A stretch of 64,000 bases of DNA from Salinimicrobium flavum (GTDB taxonomy: Bacteria > Bacteroidota > Bacteroidia > Flavobacteriales > Flavobacteriaceae): assembly GCF_042684505.1 (NCBI RefSeq), contig NZ_JBHULT010000005.1, positions 186,001-250,000 on the forward strand, in the 5' to 3' direction. Shown in pieces: positions 44,797-52,072 of the stretch. A program made the position numbers and the translations under genes. Position 1 is the stretch's first letter; each line of letters starts with the position of its first letter. The notes beneath the pieces are model-generated. The model ran no database searches. It saw only the letters and a list, made by a program, of their open reading frames with translations, and was not told the origin of the DNA.

Positions 44797-45558
44797 ATGA
44801 AAACTTTTGTAACAATCTGTCTGCTTTTTATTACCGGTTTCGCCTTTTCCCAAAGAGTACTCATAAACGGGGAGATCAAGGTGCCGGTAGGGGAGGATCC
44901 GCAAGGGGTATTGGTGACCAATACTACCGCTATGCGGGCTACAATATCAAACGCATCAGGTCTTTTCCAAATGCGGGTAGCCGAAGGGGATACGCTGAAT
45001 TTTTCTTCCCTGCAGTTCAGTGATTTCTCGGTGCTGATAGATTCAGGGGTTATAGAGACGCGGCAGTTAACGGTCTTTATTTCTGAATCTGTGACCGAGC
45101 TGCCCGAAGTAGTGGTTACCCCTTATGACCTTACGGGGAATGTGCGGGTAGATGTTAAGCTTATTCCTACTGTAGACCTGGATCTGCCCACCATGACCGC
45201 CGCAGATATCGATCCTTATGAATGGGAATTCCCGCCAGATTCCCTGGTATCGCCTCCTAACGCAGCGATGCGTACCGGCATGATAGAAAATGGGCTCAAC
45301 TTCGCCAATATCTTCAGGGATATTTTCAGGACCCGCAGGAATGCTGAGATCATTGATGACAAGATCCTCTTATTATATGATGATGCCTTTTTTCAGCAAC
45401 ACCTGAATATTGAGAAAACAAATATTAGGGAGTTCATTGCCTATGCGGAAGATAACGGGCTCACCACGGCCATGCTAGACCCAAAAAATGAACTGGACTT
45501 AATAGATTTCCTTATCGCACAAAGTGAAAGCTATAAAGAGCGGAAGGGGAGTAAATAG
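44797..45558 (+). CDS. Exported protein with carboxypeptidase-regulatory-like domain (paralogue 1)
   Basis: The 253-aa protein has a signal peptide (MKTFVTICLLFITGFAFS-Q). An N-terminal beta-sandwich resembles the CarboxypepD_reg-like domain found in TonB-dependent receptor tails: GVLVTNTTAMRATISNASGLF, then GDTLNFSSLQF and LPEVVVTPYDLTG. The C-terminal 120 residues are not recognised; they include FRDIFRTRRNAEIID. It is a paralogue of the next gene (shared ELPEVVV, DLTG, ADI, YEWEFP/DWEFP landmarks). The two may be co-transcribed (79-bp gap). Its function is unknown; an envelope location is likely. Confidence 0.75.
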   Translation: MKTFVTICLLFITGFAFSQRVLINGEIKVPVGEDPQGVLVTNTTAMRATISNASGLFQMRVAEGDTLNFSSLQFSDFSVLIDSGVIETRQLTVFISESVTELPEVVVTPYDLTGNVRVDVKLIPTVDLDLPTMTAADIDPYEWEFPPDSLVSPPNAAMRTGMIENGLNFANIFRDIFRTRRNAEIIDDKILLLYDDAFFQQHLNIEKTNIREFIAYAEDNGLTTAMLDPKNELDLIDFLIAQSESYKERKGSK

Positions 45559-45637
45559 AAGAGAATCACTTAAATTTCTAACCTTGATTTCTTCAGAATT
45601 ATAATTTTTTGAAAGAATTTTCGTTCTTTTATGACCA

Positions 45638-46456
45638 ATGAAGAACCTGCTCCTGCTTTTTCTTATTTTTTTCTGCGGAAATCTGACTGCCCAAACTTTC
45701 GGGAGAGCCGAGATAAAAGGGAATATTAAAGTTTCAGCGGAGTCAGATCCCGAGGGAATTACCATCTTCAATAAAAATTCAGGTCGCGGTACCATTTCTT
45801 CTGAAAAGGGGATTTTCAGTATCTATGCCCAGGCGGGAGATTCCCTGTACTTTTCGGCACTTCAATTCAAAGCATTACTGGTCATAGTTGATCCTTCTGT
45901 TATTGACTCAGGTTATCTGAACGTTGAAATTCTCGACGGTATCAATGAACTGCCTGAAGTAGTGGTGAGAGAACATGATCTCACCGGGAGGCTGGAGACA
46001 GATGCAAAGATCATACATACCGTTGACGTACCTCTTCCTTCCTGGTCTGCGGCAGATATTAACGACTTTGATTGGGAATTCCCGTCTGATGCGCAGAGCG
46101 GGGTTAGCAATCCGGCTATGAATCGCGGCGGCAGCGGAATCCCTGGAATGGGATTTAATCCTATTGCCATTGTAGGCGGACTGGTGGGATTGATCGCGCC
46201 ACCCAGGTCTCCAAAAAAAGAACCTGAAAGACCTGTGGGGATCATTTTCTTCCAGAGAGAGATCAGGTCCAGGTACAATGATCAATTCTTCAGGGAAGTT
46301 TTTCAAATTCCCAAAGAAGAGATCCATCTCTTTCTTGAATTCACTCATGCCGGCAGCTTTTCCCCATCCCTGTTGGAAAAGAACAGAGAACTCGATCTGC
46401 TTCAGTTCCTGGTGGATCAAAGTGAGAAGTTCAGGGAAGCTGCTGAAGAAATTTGA
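45638..46456 (+). CDS. Exported protein with carboxypeptidase-regulatory-like domain (paralogue 2)
   Basis: A 272-aa paralogue of the preceding gene with the same plan: signal peptide (LLLLFLIFFCGNLTA-Q), a beta-domain with GITIFNKNSGRGTISSEKGIF and GDSLYFSALQF, the shared NELPEVVVREHDLTG, and a C-terminal helical part (FLEFTHAGSFSP, FLVDQSEKFRE). It differs by a Gly-rich hydrophobic insert (GMGFNPIAIVGGLVGLIAPP) that could insert in or lie on a membrane. Two tandem copies suggest duplication and divergence. Function is unknown. Confidence 0.75.
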   Translation: MKNLLLLFLIFFCGNLTAQTFGRAEIKGNIKVSAESDPEGITIFNKNSGRGTISSEKGIFSIYAQAGDSLYFSALQFKALLVIVDPSVIDSGYLNVEILDGINELPEVVVREHDLTGRLETDAKIIHTVDVPLPSWSAADINDFDWEFPSDAQSGVSNPAMNRGGSGIPGMGFNPIAIVGGLVGLIAPPRSPKKEPERPVGIIFFQREIRSRYNDQFFREVFQIPKEEIHLFLEFTHAGSFSPSLLEKNRELDLLQFLVDQSEKFREAAEEI

Positions 46457-46656
46457 TCTTTTGTATAGCCCAACTCCATCCAAAAAACTATAGGTCCCAA
46501 TTTGTCAATTAAACCTTTTCAATTTTAGGGCGTCTAAGTTTGAGGTAGAGCAGAACATGGAACGTTCTTTGATTAGGATTAGGAGGCACGTCAGGTAGTA
46601 CGCCATCTTACGACTGACAAAGGCCGGAGCCCTTCGCTTTCCAGAAATAACCTTGT

Positions 46657-47151
46657 ATGAAAAAATTTATATTTCTTTTTACCCTGCTGCCGCTACTTTC
46701 TTTTACGGCCGCCCACAAATTCTATGTGAGCGCCACCGATATTGAGTACAACCAAAAGAACCGATCCCTTCAGATCATCTCTCATGTTTTTACAGATGAT
46801 CTTGAAAAACTGCTTCAGGAGAGGTATAATAAAGAACTTTTTCTGTTGAAGGAGGATGAGCATCCCGACGCGGACGCGTTTGTGAAGAAATATTTTTCAG
46901 AAAAACTCAAGATCAGCATTGACGGGAAAGAGCAGGTATTGAATTACCTCGGGAAGGAATACGACAATGATCAGTTACTGGTCTATATTGAAGTTGAGGA
47001 AGTAGAACCCTTCCGCAGCATTTCCGTAGAAAATAAAGTCCTTACAGACATTTTTCCGGAGCAAAAGAACGTGATCAAGGTAAAGAATAAAGGCAGGATC
47101 AAAAGCCTTCTGCTTACCAGGTCACAGGAAAATGGAACATTAAATTTTTAA
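46657..47151 (+). CDS. DUF6702 family exported protein
   Basis: The 164-aa protein has a signal peptide (FIFLFTLLPLLSFTAA) directly followed by HKFYVSATDIEYN, the hallmark of the DUF6702 family. Other landmarks are SLQIISHVFTDDLEKLL, FSEKLKISIDGKEQ and YIEVEEVE. In Bacteroidota this gene is often next to a large M1 aminopeptidase gene, as here, 60 bp upstream. The function is unknown, but the recurrent pairing suggests a link with that peptidase. Confidence 0.85.
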   Translation: MKKFIFLFTLLPLLSFTAAHKFYVSATDIEYNQKNRSLQIISHVFTDDLEKLLQERYNKELFLLKEDEHPDADAFVKKYFSEKLKISIDGKEQVLNYLGKEYDNDQLLVYIEVEEVEPFRSISVENKVLTDIFPEQKNVIKVKNKGRIKSLLLTRSQENGTLNF

Positions 47152-47158
47152 TAATTAA

Positions 47159-47188
47159 TTGGAGACCTTAATATTTCAATTATTTTTA
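47159..47188 (+). promoter_or_regulatory. Candidate promoter of the M1 peptidase gene
   Basis: TTG at 47159-47161, a 19-bp spacer and TATTTTTA at 47181-47188 form a -33/-7 pair with one mismatch in the -7 box (final A instead of G). It lies 23 bp before the ATG. Confidence 0.4.
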
Positions 47189-47211
47189 GCACCCTAAACT
47201 TAAATACACAC

Positions 47212-49527
47212 ATGAAAACGATCAAGACAGCACTTGCTGCTTTTCTATTTCTTTTCTCTGCAGGGCTGGTCGCTCAGGACACTGAGGCGCCACAGCAGGA
47301 AGAGGTAAGGGAAGCAGGACACATCAATGAGAACAAATTCAGGCAATTGTACCAGGAGTTTTCAACTCCAAATCAATACCGCACCGGTAGTGGTGCACCG
47401 GGACCGGCCTATTACCAGAATGAAGCCGATTATAAAATGGACATCGAATTAGATGACCGTACCCAAAAGCTTACGGGACGCGAAACCATTACTTACCACA
47501 ATAATTCCCCTGATGATCTGGAGTATCTTTGGGTGCAACTTGACCAGAACATTCGTTCTAAAGATGCTGTTGCAAAACTAAAGGACGGGAACGGGATTCC
47601 ACCGGTTGCCCGGCCCGGCAATTTTGTATCAGAATATATGGAAGAAGATTTTGACGGCGGGTTTAACATTACCGAGGTCAGTGCCAACGGGAAACCCTTG
47701 AAAACGATGATCAATAATACGATGATGAGGGTTGACCTGCCACAGCCGTTGAAAAGCGGTGAAAGTTATTCATTTGATATCGCCTGGTGGTATAATGTTA
47801 ACAACCACGTGACAAACAGGGCTCGTTCAGGGTTTGAGCATTTCCCTAAGGATGGGAATAACGCTTATGTGATCGCCCAGTTCTTTCCAAGAATGGCCGT
47901 TTACAATGATGTAGAAGGCTGGCAGAACTACCAGTTCTGGGGGAACGGGGAGTTTGCCCTTCCTTTTGGGGACTATGAAGTGAACATCACGGTGCCTGCA
48001 GATCATATTCTTGACGGTACAGGAGAATTAGTGAACAGGAAAGAAGTTTTCACCAAAGAAATGATGAAACGTTATGAGCAGGCCAAAAAGTCTTATGACA
48101 AGCCTGTACTGATCGTCACCCAGGAAGAAGCCGAAGCTGCCGAAAAAGGATTTTCAGATAAGAAAAAGACCTGGAAACTAAAGGCTGAAATGGTTCGTGA
48201 TTTCGGATTTGCGACTTCCAGAAAATTCATCTGGGATATGATGGCGGTAAAACTGGCTACTAAAGACGTAATGGCTGTTTCTTTGTATCCTAAAGAAGGG
48301 AATCCGCTGTGGGAAGATTTTTCCACCAAAGTAGTGGGGCATACCCTGCAGTCCTATTCAGACCATACTTTTGAATACCCATACCACAAGTCAATTTCAG
48401 TTCATGCTAAGAACCAGGGGATGGAATATCCAATGATCTCATGGAACTACGGGCGCCCTGATGAAGACGGAAATTACAGTGACCGTGTGAAATACGGTAT
48501 GATGAGTGTGATCATCCACGAGGTGGGCCACAACTTCTTCCCTATGATCGTGAATTCAGATGAACGCCAGTGGGGATGGATGGATGAAGGTCTTGATACT
48601 TTCATGCAGTACATCGCAGAACAGGAATACGGGGAAAGATATCCTGAAGATGTCGCTCCAAATACCAAATATCCTTCCAGAAGGGGAGAGCCGTCAAAGA
48701 TCGTTAACTATATGAAGGGAGATCAAAAATATATATCCCCTATCATGTCCAATCCCGAAAATGTTTATCAGCTGGGTAACAATGCCTACGGAAAACCTGC
48801 AACTGCGTTGAATATTCTTCGCGAGACCGTAATGGGGAAAGAGCTTTTTGATTTTGCTTTTAAAACTTATGCACAACGCTGGATGTTTAAACACCCTACG
48901 CCTGAAGATTTCTTTAGAACAATGGAAGACGCTTCGGCTGTAGATCTTGACTGGTTCTGGAGAGGCTGGTTCTATTCTACAGACAATGTGGATATAGGAG
49001 TGAAAGAGGTGAAGAAGTACTACGTGACCGATAAGCCTACAAAAGAAGGAACTGAATTACTTAAGCGATACGGAGTGCAGGATCCTTCTGAAATAGAAGC
49101 ACTTTACGTGGTGGAAGAAGGAAGTGAAGAAATGGAAGAGAGCATGAAAGGAAAATCACCGATTGAAAATGCGCCATCCCTGAATGAATATCTTATGGAT
49201 AATTTCACTCCAGAGCAGCGTGAGAAAATGAAGATGCCAAAGTATTTCTACCAGGTAACCTTCAACAAACCCGGAGGACTGGTAATGCCTATCATCGTGG
49301 AATTCACGTATGCAGACGGTACAACTGAAAAAGTAACCTATCCGGCACAGATCTGGAGAAAGAACGATAATGAAGTGAGCCGTGCCTTGGCTACAGATAA
49401 GGAGATCACTAAGATCATGGTAGACCCCGATCTTGAAACTGCCGATGTTGATACTTCCAATAACTCTTGGCCACAAGCAGAAAAAGCAGATAAGTTCCAG
49501 GAGTTCAAGCAGGAGAACCAGGGGTAA
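47212..49527 (+). CDS. M1 family metallopeptidase, exported
   Basis: The 771-aa protein has a signal peptide (LAAFLFLFSAGLVAQ). The first 250 residues are the M1 N-terminal beta-domain (KMDIELDDRTQKLTGRETITY). The zinc site is IIHEVGHNFFPMIV with the third ligand in WMDEGLDTFMQY, an HExxH-18-E motif. The C-terminal part is helical and contains the WFWRGWFYSTDN segment usual in Bacteroidota M1 enzymes. It is exported and probably periplasmic or surface-located, hydrolysing peptides from the N-terminus. A strong terminator follows. Confidence 0.94.
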   Translation: MKTIKTALAAFLFLFSAGLVAQDTEAPQQEEVREAGHINENKFRQLYQEFSTPNQYRTGSGAPGPAYYQNEADYKMDIELDDRTQKLTGRETITYHNNSPDDLEYLWVQLDQNIRSKDAVAKLKDGNGIPPVARPGNFVSEYMEEDFDGGFNITEVSANGKPLKTMINNTMMRVDLPQPLKSGESYSFDIAWWYNVNNHVTNRARSGFEHFPKDGNNAYVIAQFFPRMAVYNDVEGWQNYQFWGNGEFALPFGDYEVNITVPADHILDGTGELVNRKEVFTKEMMKRYEQAKKSYDKPVLIVTQEEAEAAEKGFSDKKKTWKLKAEMVRDFGFATSRKFIWDMMAVKLATKDVMAVSLYPKEGNPLWEDFSTKVVGHTLQSYSDHTFEYPYHKSISVHAKNQGMEYPMISWNYGRPDEDGNYSDRVKYGMMSVIIHEVGHNFFPMIVNSDERQWGWMDEGLDTFMQYIAEQEYGERYPEDVAPNTKYPSRRGEPSKIVNYMKGDQKYISPIMSNPENVYQLGNNAYGKPATALNILRETVMGKELFDFAFKTYAQRWMFKHPTPEDFFRTMEDASAVDLDWFWRGWFYSTDNVDIGVKEVKKYYVTDKPTKEGTELLKRYGVQDPSEIEALYVVEEGSEEMEESMKGKSPIENAPSLNEYLMDNFTPEQREKMKMPKYFYQVTFNKPGGLVMPIIVEFTYADGTTEKVTYPAQIWRKNDNEVSRALATDKEITKIMVDPDLETADVDTSNNSWPQAEKADKFQEFKQENQG

Positions 49528-49565
49528 CCACCCCGTCAGGCTTAGGCTCAGGAATAAATTAGTTT

Positions 49566-49600
49566 AAAGAAGCCCTCCAACTGGAGGGCTTCTTTTTTTT
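49566..49600 (+). terminator. Terminator after the M1 peptidase gene
   Basis: AAGAAGCCCTCCA and TGGAGGGCTTCTT form a 13-bp stem with almost no loop, followed by a run of T. It starts 38 bp after the stop codon. Confidence 0.93.
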
Positions 49601-49632
49601 AAAAAAACTGTCTGGTCTCCAGGTTCTTGTAG

Positions 49633-49652
49633 CCTGCCTGCCGGCAGGCAGG
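49633..49652. repeat. Perfect 20-bp palindrome, family P1
   Basis: CCTGCCTGCC followed by its exact reverse complement GGCAGGCAGG. Nearly the same core (one C-to-T change) recurs at 51231, 51745 and 51919 within a larger element, and degenerate forms at 55390 and 59001. Confidence 0.9.
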
Positions 49653-49737
49653 TCTCTCATGAAATCCCTCCTATGAAGAGGTTGAGTAAACCAAAATGAT
49701 TTAACAAGTACCCTTTTTTAGTGATTCAATTTGTAAG

Positions 49738-49745
49738 TATATTTG
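49738..49745 (+). promoter_or_regulatory. Candidate -7 element of tatA
   Basis: TATATTTG matches TAnnTTTG and ends 6 bp before the ATG at 49752, giving a very short leader. It overlaps the alternative TTG start at 49743, which supports use of the ATG. No clear -33 TTG is seen. Confidence 0.4.
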
Positions 49746-49751
49746 CAGTCT

Positions 49752-50033
49752 ATGCAAACACTTCCTCTTTTTATAAGTGGCGCCGAAATTGCCTTTATCA
49801 TGTTCATCCTGGTGATGGTCTTTGGTGCCGACAAGATCCCCGAGATCGCCCGCGGATTAGGGAAGGGCATGCGCAGTATTAAAAACGCCACCAATGATAT
49901 AAAATCTGAAGTGATGCGCAGCGCAGAAAAACACGGCATGGATACTTCCATGGGGGATGATGTTAAAAAGGAGATCGACCAGGTCAAGGAAGAGATCGAG
50001 GAGATCACCGGGAGAGTCAAGAGAAGGTTTTAA
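49752..50033 (+). CDS. tatA: Twin-arginine translocase subunit TatA/TatE
   Basis: The 93-aa protein has one N-terminal helix (SGAEIAFIMFILVMVFGADKIPE) with the TatA hinge F-G-x-x-K-I-P-E, an amphipathic helix (IARGLGKGMRSIKNATNDI), and a charged C-terminal tail. It forms the pore-like assembly of the Tat system for folded proteins together with TatC, which is not in this window. I use the ATG at 49752; a TTG three codons upstream lies inside the -7 box. Single gene, followed by a repeat-rich spacer. Confidence 0.92.
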   Translation: MQTLPLFISGAEIAFIMFILVMVFGADKIPEIARGLGKGMRSIKNATNDIKSEVMRSAEKHGMDTSMGDDVKKEIDQVKEEIEEITGRVKRRF

Positions 50034-50508
50034 TTTTAGTGCACAGTGGTCAGTGGACAGAGGACAGTGGACAAAATCTAAACACTTTCCAACTTTTTAT
50101 ACCTCTCGTCACGGATTGCAAATCTGCGCCATCGTTTTTTCACGTCTTTGCGAGCGAATAAACGAAGATTGTTTCAGAGTCACATTTATTATTGAGCGCG
50201 GCAATCTCCCTCTTTAGAAAGAAGCACCAAATTCCAAACCCCAAATTCCAAACGCCAAATTCCAACTTTTAAGATCCCTCGCCATGGATTACAAATTCGA
50301 AGCATCCTCCCAGCCAACAGCTAATAGCCAATAGCTTTTTAAACGAGTCATTACATAAAGCCAGATTCTCCGACACCCTTATTTTATGAACGCGCCATCG
50401 CACCACCAGCCAACGGCCAACAGCCGACAGCCAACGGCCAAAAGCAAATAGCCAATAGCTTCAAAAACCGTAACTTCGCACTTCTAACATCTAAACTCTA
50501 ATTTTCCC
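50034..50508. repeat. Repeat-rich spacer between tatA and the O-methyltransferase gene
   Basis: No gene is seen in these 475 bp. They hold several periodic tracts: AGTGGAC-like 7-mers at about 50046-50074; CCAAATTCCAAAC-like repeats at about 50230-50270; four 7-mers NAGCYAA at 50311-50338; eight 7-mers at 50407-50462. The stretch around 50133-50210 (TTTGCGAGCGA ... GCGGCAATCTCC) recalls the widespread palindrome with TTGCGAGCGA and GCAATCTCC ends. Confidence 0.8.
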
Positions 50509-51153
50509 ATGCATTTTCTTCCTCAGGAGATCGACGATTATGTAGTAACCCATTCCGCGAAAGAACCCGAATTGCTTCAGAAGCTGAACCGGGAGACGAA
50601 TCAAAAAGTGTTGCAGCCAAGAATGCTCAGCGGGCATTACCAGGGGCGAATTCTCAGCATGCTTTCCAAACTGGTAAATCCCAAAAACATCCTGGAGATC
50701 GGGACCTATACGGGGTATTCAGCTTTATGTCTGGCAGAAGGAATGAAGTCAGATGGGATCCTGCACACCATAGACGTGAACGAGGAACTTGTGGATCTTC
50801 AGAAAAAGTATTTTGATGCCTCTCCGTATAAAAATATGATCAAACAACACCTGGGAGATGCGACAGAGATCATTCCCGGCCTGAAAGAAAAATTCGACCT
50901 GATCTTCATAGATGCCGATAAACCCAATTACCCAAAGTATTTCGAACTCATCATCGACAAGCTAAATCCCGGCGGGATCATCATTTCAGATAATGTCCTC
51001 TGGAGCGGAAAAGTGGTGGAACCTTTGGAGGAAGATGATGAATCCACAAAAGCCCTCGTGGAGTATAACCGACTCTTAGCAGTAGATGACCGACTCGAAA
51101 CGGTGATGTTACCGGTGAGGGATGGGTTGACGATTTCGAGGAGGAAACTGTGA
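50509..51153 (+). CDS. O-methyltransferase (COMT-like, type 3)
   Basis: A 214-aa cytosolic SAM-dependent O-methyltransferase. Motif I is NILEIGTYTGYSALCLAEGM; the metal-binding Asp region is FDLIFIDADKPNYPKYFELI and the Asn-containing IISDNVLWSGKVVEP follows. These match the caffeoyl-CoA/catechol methyltransferase family that needs a divalent cation. The physiological substrate in this bacterium is unknown. The stop codon (TGA, 51151-51153) lies inside the first unit of an 8-bp periodic tract (GTGACGGA at 51150), so the tract directly touches the reading frame. Confidence 0.92.
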   Translation: MHFLPQEIDDYVVTHSAKEPELLQKLNRETNQKVLQPRMLSGHYQGRILSMLSKLVNPKNILEIGTYTGYSALCLAEGMKSDGILHTIDVNEELVDLQKKYFDASPYKNMIKQHLGDATEIIPGLKEKFDLIFIDADKPNYPKYFELIIDKLNPGGIIISDNVLWSGKVVEPLEEDDESTKALVEYNRLLAVDDRLETVMLPVRDGLTISRRKL

Positions 51154-51189
51154 CGGAGTAATGCTGTGATGAAGTGACGGAGTGGTAAA
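51150..51189. repeat. 8-bp periodic tract at the O-methyltransferase stop
   Basis: Five 8-bp units start at 51150, 51158, 51166, 51174 and 51182: GTGACGGA, GTAATGCT, GTGATGAA, GTGACGGA, GTGGTAAA. Read on the other strand this is the TCACTCCG-type word also found at 44697-44728 and 53470-53515. The stop codon of the O-methyltransferase gene is part of the first unit. Confidence 0.85.
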
Positions 51190-51199
51190 GTAAAGCCAC

Positions 51200-51267
51200 A
51201 ACCTTTTTCCGGTTTGCCCCGGCCCTAAAGCCTGCCTGCCGGTAGGCAGGGGAGCCGAAAAAAGGTT
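51200..51267. repeat. Palindromic element A (family P1, about 68 bp)
   Basis: The outer arms AACCTTTTTCCGG and CCGAAAAAAGGTT enclose TTTGCCCC, CTAAAG and the inner palindrome CCTGCCTGCCGGTAGGCAGG. It reaches the stop codon of the DUF559 gene (51267-51269). On the minus strand it could act as a terminator hairpin. Elements B (about 51714-51779) and C (about 51890-51953) are closely similar. Confidence 0.88.
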
Positions 51268-51656
51268 CAGGAATCGAGCTTTTTTGAAATAGTTTGTAAA
51301 ACGGTTTCTATATCTTGAAGAATCTGCTGATTGGTGAAACGAATAATTTCTAAGTTTTGAAACTGAAGTAGTTCTGTACGTTGTTGATCCTTTACTTTCT
51401 GCTCAGGATTTTCATGGTATCCTCCATCCACTTCGATTATCAACTGGAGTTTGTGGGAATAAAAATCGGCAATAAAGTGATGCACGGGATGTTGTCTTCT
51501 GAAGTGGTACTTCTTAAATGGTATTGACTGCAGCTTCTCCCAAAGTTTGCTTTCTGCCTCGGTAGGATTATTGCGAAGATTCTCAGCACGTTTAAAAATT
51601 TCAGGAGATGCACCTTTCCACATGCTTTCGTTATGATATGGATATTTTTTCTTCAT
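51267..51656 (-). CDS. DUF559 (Vsr-like endonuclease fold) protein
   Basis: The 129-aa protein belongs to the DUF559 family, related to very-short-patch-repair nucleases: NLRNNPTEAESKLWEKLQ, KKYHFRRQHPVHHFIADFYSH, then LIIEVDGGYHENPE. The Asp of ADF and the ExD of EVDGGYH are the acidic residues expected for a PD-(D/E)xK-type site. Family members often lie near mobile or repeated DNA and their substrate is unknown. Here the gene is bounded on both sides by palindromic elements (A after its stop; D/B/E/C/F upstream of its start). It may have come with that DNA, though direct involvement is only inference. Confidence 0.85.
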   Translation of the reverse strand: MKKKYPYHNESMWKGASPEIFKRAENLRNNPTEAESKLWEKLQSIPFKKYHFRRQHPVHHFIADFYSHKLQLIIEVDGGYHENPEQKVKDQQRTELLQFQNLEIIRFTNQQILQDIETVLQTISKKLDS

Positions 51657-51669
51657 GTTCTAATTTAAT

Positions 51670-52012
51670 GAAAAACCAATTCTCACCCTTTAGGGAGGGG
51701 CCAAAGAATTGGTTTTTCTTTTCCGGTTTGCCCCTACTCTAAAGCCTGCCTGCCGGTAGGCAGGGGAGCCGGAAAAAGACATAATTTCACCCTTTAGGGG
51801 GGCAAAAGAATTAGTTTTTTCCGTTTGGGTTCTGAAGTTCTTTTAGTCCTATTTCAAAATGAAGCGAGTAAAGTTCGATTTGCTTGAGTACTTTTTCCGT
51901 TTTGCCCCAACCCTAAAGCCTGCCTGCCGGTAGGCAGGGGAGCCGGAAAAAGACATAATTTCAGAAAAACTAATTCCACCCTTTAGGGAAGGACAAAGAA
52001 TTAGTTTTTCCG
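51670..52012. repeat. Array of two alternating palindrome families
   Basis: Element D has 12-bp arms GAAAAACCAATT (51670-51681) and AATTGGTTTTTC (51707-51718) around CACCCTTTAGGGAGG. Element F has arms GAAAAACTAATT (51964-51975) and AATTAGTTTTTC (51999-52010) around the same core, with a paired base change. Element E (about 51780-51822) has the core and a right arm only. Between them lie P1 elements B (51714-51779) and C (51890-51953). B-E and C-F look like copies of one unit of about 110-120 bp. No gene is visible before kynU. Confidence 0.85.
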
Positions 52013-52048
52013 TAATAACTTCTGAGGTTTCATTCTTTGCAAAAAATG

Positions 52049-52056
52049 TATTTTTG
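52049..52056 (+). promoter_or_regulatory. Candidate -7 element of kynU
   Basis: TATTTTTG matches TAnnTTTG and lies 16 bp before the ATG at 52073. It lies inside the possible longer N-terminus (from TTG 52037 or ATG 52046), which argues for the shorter start. No well-spaced -33 TTG is clear. Confidence 0.45.
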
Positions 52057-52072
52057 GAGCAAATCTTCAGAA

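Noticed and set aside
46457..46656. Possible gene or RNA in the 200-bp spacer before the DUF6702 gene
   Set aside because: No open frame of note, no terminator or cloverleaf; some GC-rich unusual sequence near 46580-46625 but nothing assignable.
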